From Sporichthyaceae bacterium (GTDB lineage: Bacteria > Actinomycetota > Actinomycetes > JACCYY01), in NCBI GenBank assembly GCA_013696235.1, contig JACCYY010000283.1, positions 1-6,790 on the forward strand: DNA of 6,790 nt, read 5' to 3'. Within the stretch, counting starts at the first letter, position 1, and each line of letters starts with the position of its first letter. Under the pieces are notes generated by a model. That model saw only the letters and a program-made list of their open reading frames with translations, did not search any database and was not told the DNA's origin. Made by a program: the position numbers and the translations under genes. Shown one piece after another: positions 6,565-6,790 of the stretch.

Positions 6565-6790
6565 CTACTGGAGATGCCACTCGGCGGTGACGTCGACGCC
6601 GACGGTCTGGGTGCCCGGCTCCATCCCTGCATCCATCGATGTGGCCTGGAGGTGCGCCGAGCGCCGGCCAGCGATCCGGCCGCCGCCTTCGGCGAGGCTC
6701 ACCAGCGGCCCGAGCGACCGGCCGGCGGCGTCGGCATAGACGCGCGCGACCCGCTCGGCCTCGGCCAGCGCGAGCCGCCGGGCGTCGTCC
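6565..6790 (-). CDS. SIMPL (DUF541) domain protein, C-terminal part only
   Basis: The last 74 codons and stop of a minus-strand gene whose 5' end lies beyond the right edge. The visible part matches the C-terminus of SIMPL/DUF541 proteins: an Ala/Glu-rich helix (DDARRLALAEAERVARVYAD), then AAGRSLGPLVSLAEGGG, a variable loop, and a closing strand after MEPGTQTVGVDVTAEWHL. Known members include E. coli YggE and mammalian SIMPL; bacterial ones are often periplasmic or secreted, with unclear roles sometimes linked to oxidative stress. Any signal peptide would be outside the window. It lies 58 bases upstream of rsmE on the same strand and could be cotranscribed with it. Confidence 0.85.
   Translation of the reverse strand, partial: DDARRLALAEAERVARVYADAAGRSLGPLVSLAEGGGRIAGRRSAHLQATSMDAGMEPGTQTVGVDVTAEWHLQ

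Overview
The window reads as chromosomal DNA of a high-GC actinobacterium. The coding frames have strongly GC-biased third positions, GTG starts are used, and the housekeeping proteins look actinobacterial. Nocardioidaceae or a relative is my best guess, because a SigE-family sigma factor paired with a GerMN/Gmad2 membrane protein is familiar from that group. This is an inference from memory; no search was run.

Minus-strand housekeeping block (read right to left). The 3' end of a SIMPL-domain gene (6565-6790) is followed by rsmE (5772-6506, 16S rRNA m3U1498 methyltransferase). After a plus-strand interruption the minus strand resumes with a HIT-family hydrolase (2490-2852), a PhoH-family ATPase (1275-2339), ybeY (784-1278) and the 5' part of a CNNM/CBS-domain 'hemolysin-like' membrane protein (1-787). 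The last three genes are joined by 4-base ATGA stop/start overlaps, so they are probably one translationally coupled operon. This is the conserved actinobacterial rsmE/HIT/phoH/ybeY/CBS neighbourhood linked to ribosome and RNA maturation.

Plus-strand island (about 2870-5755). Three genes on the opposite strand split the block. The first is a secreted GerMN-Gmad2 protein with a signal peptide (2949-3857), followed by a strong hairpin terminator. The other two are a SigE-family ECF sigma factor (4092-4625) and, overlapping it by 4 bases, a single-pass membrane protein (4622-5755). The membrane protein has a short basic cytoplasmic N-terminus, a Ser/Thr/Pro linker and extracytoplasmic GerMN and Gmad2 domains paralogous to those of the secreted protein. 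Its position and topology fit an unconventional anti-sigma factor or sensor.

Main observation. The same bipartite element, GGTAAACC then 15 bases then GCGTC, lies at identical spacing upstream of both the sigma-factor operon (4017-4044) and the secreted paralogue (2888-2915). It has the -35/-10 form of an ECF promoter. The simplest reading is an autoregulated regulon: the sigma factor drives its own operon, including its membrane partner, plus a secreted copy of that partner's extracellular domains. This circuit is inferred from sequence only.
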